From an uncultured Lachnospiraceae bacterium (GTDB taxonomy: Bacteria > Bacillota > Clostridia > Lachnospirales > Lachnospiraceae), in assembly GCA_910576895.1 (NCBI GenBank), contig CAJTJZ010000033.1:29043-37532 (forward strand): 8,490 bases of DNA, given 5' to 3'. Of the stretch, positions 6,054 to 8,490 are shown piece after piece. Position 1 is the stretch's first letter; every line of letters starts with the position of its first letter. The notes under the pieces are model-generated. The model did not search any database, was not told where the DNA came from, and saw only the letters and a list, made by a program, of their open reading frames with translations. A program made the position numbers and the translations under genes.

Positions 6054-7457
6054 ATGAAAAAAAGTAAAAAAATAATTGCAATGGGGATGACTCTTGCACT
6101 TATGGCAGGCTGTTTCGTGGGGTGTGGAAATGATGATACAAAGCCAGCAAACAATAATAGTAATAATACACAAGATGACAGCAATCAAGGGGATGATAGT
6201 ACGGGGGATGACAGCAATCAAGATTCCACAGGAGATTCTGCAGAAGCAACGCCATTAGAGATGTGGACATTTGTAGAACTTCATGGAGAGTTTTACAAAA
6301 ATATGGCTGTAAAATGGAATGAGGCACATCCAGACAAAAAGGTTGAGATTAATGTAAATGTTATGCCTTATGATGATATGCATAATAAATTACAAATTGC
6401 TTTAAATTCTAATGAGGGGACACCAGATTTTGTAGATATTGAACAAGGAAAGTTTTCCAATTTTACACAAGGTCAGCCAGCACTTCTTGATTTAACTTCT
6501 GCGATTGCTGATTATAAAGGAGATATTGTTCAGTCAAGACTTGATTTATATAGTAAAGATGGCAAGGTATATGGACTTCCAACACATGTAGGTGCAACCG
6601 TTGCTTTTTATAACACAGAACTTTTAGAAGCAGCAGATATTGATTATACAACAATTAAAACATGGGCTGATTTTAAGACAGCAGGAAGCAAATATTATGA
6701 AGCAACTGGAAAATATCTTGGAACAGCAGATACCAGTGCTTTATGGACAACCAATTTATTAATGGCAGAGCTTGGAAGTGATTATGTAGATGGTGATAAG
6801 ATTCAAGTAAATAGTGATGCTATGGTAGAGGCAATGACATTATTAAAAGATTTACAAAAGGCAAATGCAATTCAAACTGTTCCGGGCGGTAATCCTGATA
6901 AGGAAGAAGCTTATGGTGCATTTAATAATGGTGATTATGCTTGTGCCATTATGCCAATGTGGCAAATGTCCAGATATACAAGCTATATGCCAGATCTTGC
7001 TGGAAAAGTTGCCATTGCCCCAGCTCCTGTTGTAGATAATACAAAAGCAAAATCTGTTGGTGGCGGCGGTACAGGTACTTCCGTTGTAGCAGGCAAAGAA
7101 CACGCTGATCTTGCAGCAGAATTTCTTGCTTATGCAAAGCTTTCTTATGATGGCAATGTAGAAATTTGGAATGCTCTTGGTTTTGACCCATGTAATATGT
7201 CTGTATGGAATGAAAAAGACGTAACACATAATGAAGATAATCAGTTTGTAAAATATTTTGTAAATAATCCATTTGATGTATTAAATGAGATTAAAGATGG
7301 AATTGCAGGTTTAAGTGCTCATGCTTCTTCTCTCTATCCATATATTAACAATGAATTTTGTACGGTTACTTTAAATGAAATTTTTGAAAATGATGTGGAT
7401 GTAAAAAAGGCACTTGATCAAGCACAAGCTGATTTGCAAAATGAAGTAGGACAATAA
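6054..7457 (+). CDS. Sugar ABC transporter solute-binding lipoprotein (CUT1, SBP family 1)
   Basis: A 467-residue lipoprotein that captures sugar at the outer face of the membrane for the importer formed by the two upstream permeases. The N-terminus has a lysine-rich start, a hydrophobic stretch (IIAMGMTLALMAG) and two candidate lipobox cysteines, Cys20 and Cys24 (GCG, followed by NDD as is common). Residues 25-66 are an Asp/Asn/Ser/Gly-rich flexible linker. The binding domain begins near residue 68 (LEMWTFVE) and shows family features such as FYKNMAVKWNEAHPDKKVE, TPDFVDIEQGKF, the hinge-like VYGLPTHVGATVAFYNTELL and TWADF. A strong AAGGAGG (6039-6045) is spaced 8 nt from the ATG. The gene follows the permeases and GH51 and has its own promoter, which allows it to be expressed at higher levels. 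Arabino-oligosaccharide binding is inferred from context. Confidence 0.93.
   Translation: MKKSKKIIAMGMTLALMAGCFVGCGNDDTKPANNNSNNTQDDSNQGDDSTGDDSNQDSTGDSAEATPLEMWTFVELHGEFYKNMAVKWNEAHPDKKVEINVNVMPYDDMHNKLQIALNSNEGTPDFVDIEQGKFSNFTQGQPALLDLTSAIADYKGDIVQSRLDLYSKDGKVYGLPTHVGATVAFYNTELLEAADIDYTTIKTWADFKTAGSKYYEATGKYLGTADTSALWTTNLLMAELGSDYVDGDKIQVNSDAMVEAMTLLKDLQKANAIQTVPGGNPDKEEAYGAFNNGDYACAIMPMWQMSRYTSYMPDLAGKVAIAPAPVVDNTKAKSVGGGGTGTSVVAGKEHADLAAEFLAYAKLSYDGNVEIWNALGFDPCNMSVWNEKDVTHNEDNQFVKYFVNNPFDVLNEIKDGIAGLSAHASSLYPYINNEFCTVTLNEIFENDVDVKKALDQAQADLQNEVGQ
6174..6222 (+). repeat. In-frame direct repeat in the lipoprotein linker
   Basis: The 16-bp word GATGACAGCAATCAAG occurs at 6174-6189 and 6207-6222. 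The period is 33 bp, exactly 11 codons, and encodes DDSNQ at residues 41-45 and 52-56. It probably arose by slippage or duplication within the low-complexity linker. Confidence 0.8.
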
Positions 7458-7489
7458 AAAAACTAATATTATTATAAAGTAAGATTAGA

Positions 7490-7520
7490 CAAGGGAACTT
7501 TGATATAAAAAGTTCCCTTG
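7490..7520 (+). terminator. Hairpin after the solute-binding protein gene (weak terminator or mRNA stabiliser)
   Basis: CAAGGGAACTTT (7490-7501) and AAAGTTCCCTTG (7509-7520) form a perfect 12-bp stem with a 7-nt loop. The tail is only CTTTG followed by A-rich sequence, so termination is probably incomplete. Such a stem could protect the abundant binding-protein mRNA while allowing some read-through into the secreted-protein gene. I see no convincing separate promoter between 7521 and 7596. Confidence 0.65.
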
Positions 7521-7583
7521 CTTTGAAAAAGGAGGGATGTTCTGTTCTTGTAAAATCGAAAGAGATAACAATGTTTGGAAAAA

Positions 7584-7590
7584 AAGGAGG
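7584..7590 (+). promoter_or_regulatory. Ribosome binding site deciding the secreted-protein start
   Basis: AAGGAGG is followed by a 6-nt spacer and ATG 7597. An in-frame alternative, ATG 7537, directly abuts its own GGAGGG (7531-7536) with no spacer, and it would place 20 non-hydrophobic residues before the signal peptide, so it is rejected. Confidence 0.75.
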
Positions 7591-7596
7591 GTTTCC

Positions 7597-8490
7597 ATGA
7601 AAAAAAGAACTAAAATTTTATTAAAAAGGGCAGGAGCGATTACCATAGCCCTTGCAATGTCCCTCTCCTCTGCAAATGGTTATGTTCCACAAAATGTAAG
7701 AGTTGTGCAGGCAGCAGAAATTGCAGGAGATACTATAGCAAATAATAGTTTACGTATTAAAGTTGGTGATTTGGGACAGATTGCCGAAATGAATATTGTA
7801 AATAACCGTACCAATAATTATGGTAATCAAGTAAATTTTGTATTACCAAATGATTCCAGTCCTCAAAATAATGCAAATCATCAGTGGATGGGAGAAATGA
7901 TTTTTTCTTACCGTACTAGTAAAGATGGAACATTTCCAGAAGATAATAGTGGATTTACAGAAGTTGATACCAATAAAACAATGGCAGCAGGTGGCACAAC
8001 AACTTGTTCGGATGTAAATACGGACAATCCTTATATTGAAAAAAAGGTAATTGGTGATAAGAAGGTTGAAGTTACCTATAAGGGGCTTGAAGAAGATTCT
8101 GATGTAGAACGTGCCATGAAAGGCTTTAATGTTTCTTCTGTTTATGATATGGAAACAAAGGATGGTTCTCTTTTATGGAATATTACATTAAAGAATACAA
8201 GTGAAAATTATATTGAGTTTGGTGATGTAGGACTTCCAATGCCATGGAATAACAAATATCCAGAAGTAGATAATGTATATAATGAGCGTGTTACAGCACA
8301 TACCTTTGCAGGTGCAGATAGTGGATATGCTTATGCAATTCGTTGTAGTGGTGAAGGAAATTATATGTTATTTACACCAGTACCAGAAAGTGGTGCAAGA
8401 ATTGAATATGTAGATAACTGGATTGGCTACAATAATGGCGTTACGGATAATCGTGCTGATGATTTATATTCAGGTTGGACAGCAGATAGT
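7597..8490 (+). CDS. Large secreted protein, N-terminal 298 residues (tentatively DUF5695-type), 3' end outside window
   Basis: The frame is open from ATG 7597 to the window edge with no stop. Residues 1-40 form an export signal: basic MKKRTKILLKR, hydrophobic AGAITIALAMSL, and a cleavage region ending VVQAAE with a likely cut near residue 39/40. The exported part is rich in Asn, Asp, Gly and aromatic residues and looks like beta-sandwich sequence, with segments such as HQWMGEMIFSYRTS, SLLWNITLKNTSENYIEFGD, VTAHTFAGADSGYAYAIRC and YMLFTPVPESGARIEYVD. These resemble, from memory, the start of DUF5695-type proteins, which are long and often carry carbohydrate-binding and anchoring modules. No catalytic residue can be assigned from this part. 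Its place after the importer lipoprotein suggests an extracellular enzyme or binding protein for the same glycan. A GH121-like extracellular beta-arabinobiosidase role is a functional possibility only. Confidence 0.85.
   Translation, partial: MKKRTKILLKRAGAITIALAMSLSSANGYVPQNVRVVQAAEIAGDTIANNSLRIKVGDLGQIAEMNIVNNRTNNYGNQVNFVLPNDSSPQNNANHQWMGEMIFSYRTSKDGTFPEDNSGFTEVDTNKTMAAGGTTTCSDVNTDNPYIEKKVIGDKKVEVTYKGLEEDSDVERAMKGFNVSSVYDMETKDGSLLWNITLKNTSENYIEFGDVGLPMPWNNKYPEVDNVYNERVTAHTFAGADSGYAYAIRCSGEGNYMLFTPVPESGARIEYVDNWIGYNNGVTDNRADDLYSGWTADS

Noticed and set aside
6852..7272. Two overlapping minus-strand open frames opposite the solute-binding protein gene
   Set aside because: They overlap each other in different frames inside a well-supported gene, and their Cys/His/Ile/Tyr-rich composition is typical of reversed AT-rich coding sequence.
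7537..7596. Upstream in-frame ATG as the start of the secreted protein
   Set aside because: It directly abuts its Shine-Dalgarno sequence and would bury the signal peptide behind 20 polar residues, whereas ATG 7597 has ideal spacing.

Overview
The window looks like part of an arabinoside-utilisation locus from a low-GC, Gram-positive anaerobe, most plausibly a gut clostridial (Lachnospiraceae-like) Firmicute. The reasons are the AT-rich, A-ending codon use, strong AGGAGG ribosome sites, extended -10 promoters, a lipoprotein solute-binding protein and the mix of protein families. The taxonomic call is inference. All genes supported here lie on the + strand.

Layout: 1-371 is the C-terminal part of a LacI-family sugar-responsive repressor whose start lies before the window. 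372-567 is a control region with a long hairpin, a well-formed promoter, a short inverted repeat and two operator-like sites. 568-2520 encodes a cytoplasmic GH127 (DUF1680) beta-L-arabinofuranosidase with its metal-thiolate active-site residues intact. 2538-3434 and 3436-4281 encode the two permeases of a CUT1-type sugar ABC importer. 4311-5831 encodes a cytoplasmic GH51 alpha-L-arabinofuranosidase with both catalytic glutamates. 5832-6053 is a second control region with its own promoter and two operator-like sites. 6054-7457 encodes the lipoprotein sugar-binding protein. 7458-7596 holds a 12-bp hairpin. 7597 to the window end is the first 298 residues of a large secreted protein, tentatively of the DUF5695 type.

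Proposed working (inference): the secreted protein acts outside the cell on an arabinose-rich plant glycan or glycoprotein. The lipoprotein captures the released oligosaccharides and the two permeases import them, driven by an ATPase that is not encoded here. GH51 removes alpha-linked and GH127 beta-linked L-arabinofuranose inside the cell. This alpha-plus-beta pairing fits hydroxyproline-linked arabino-oligosaccharides of extensin-type plant glycoproteins. Both transcription units carry the same operator, the 14-bp palindrome GTTAAACGTTTAAC, once perfect near the gene and once at 12/14 further upstream. This suggests that one LacI-type repressor, probably the one encoded at the left edge, controls the whole set.

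I see no tRNA, rRNA, CRISPR array, insertion sequence or replication origin.
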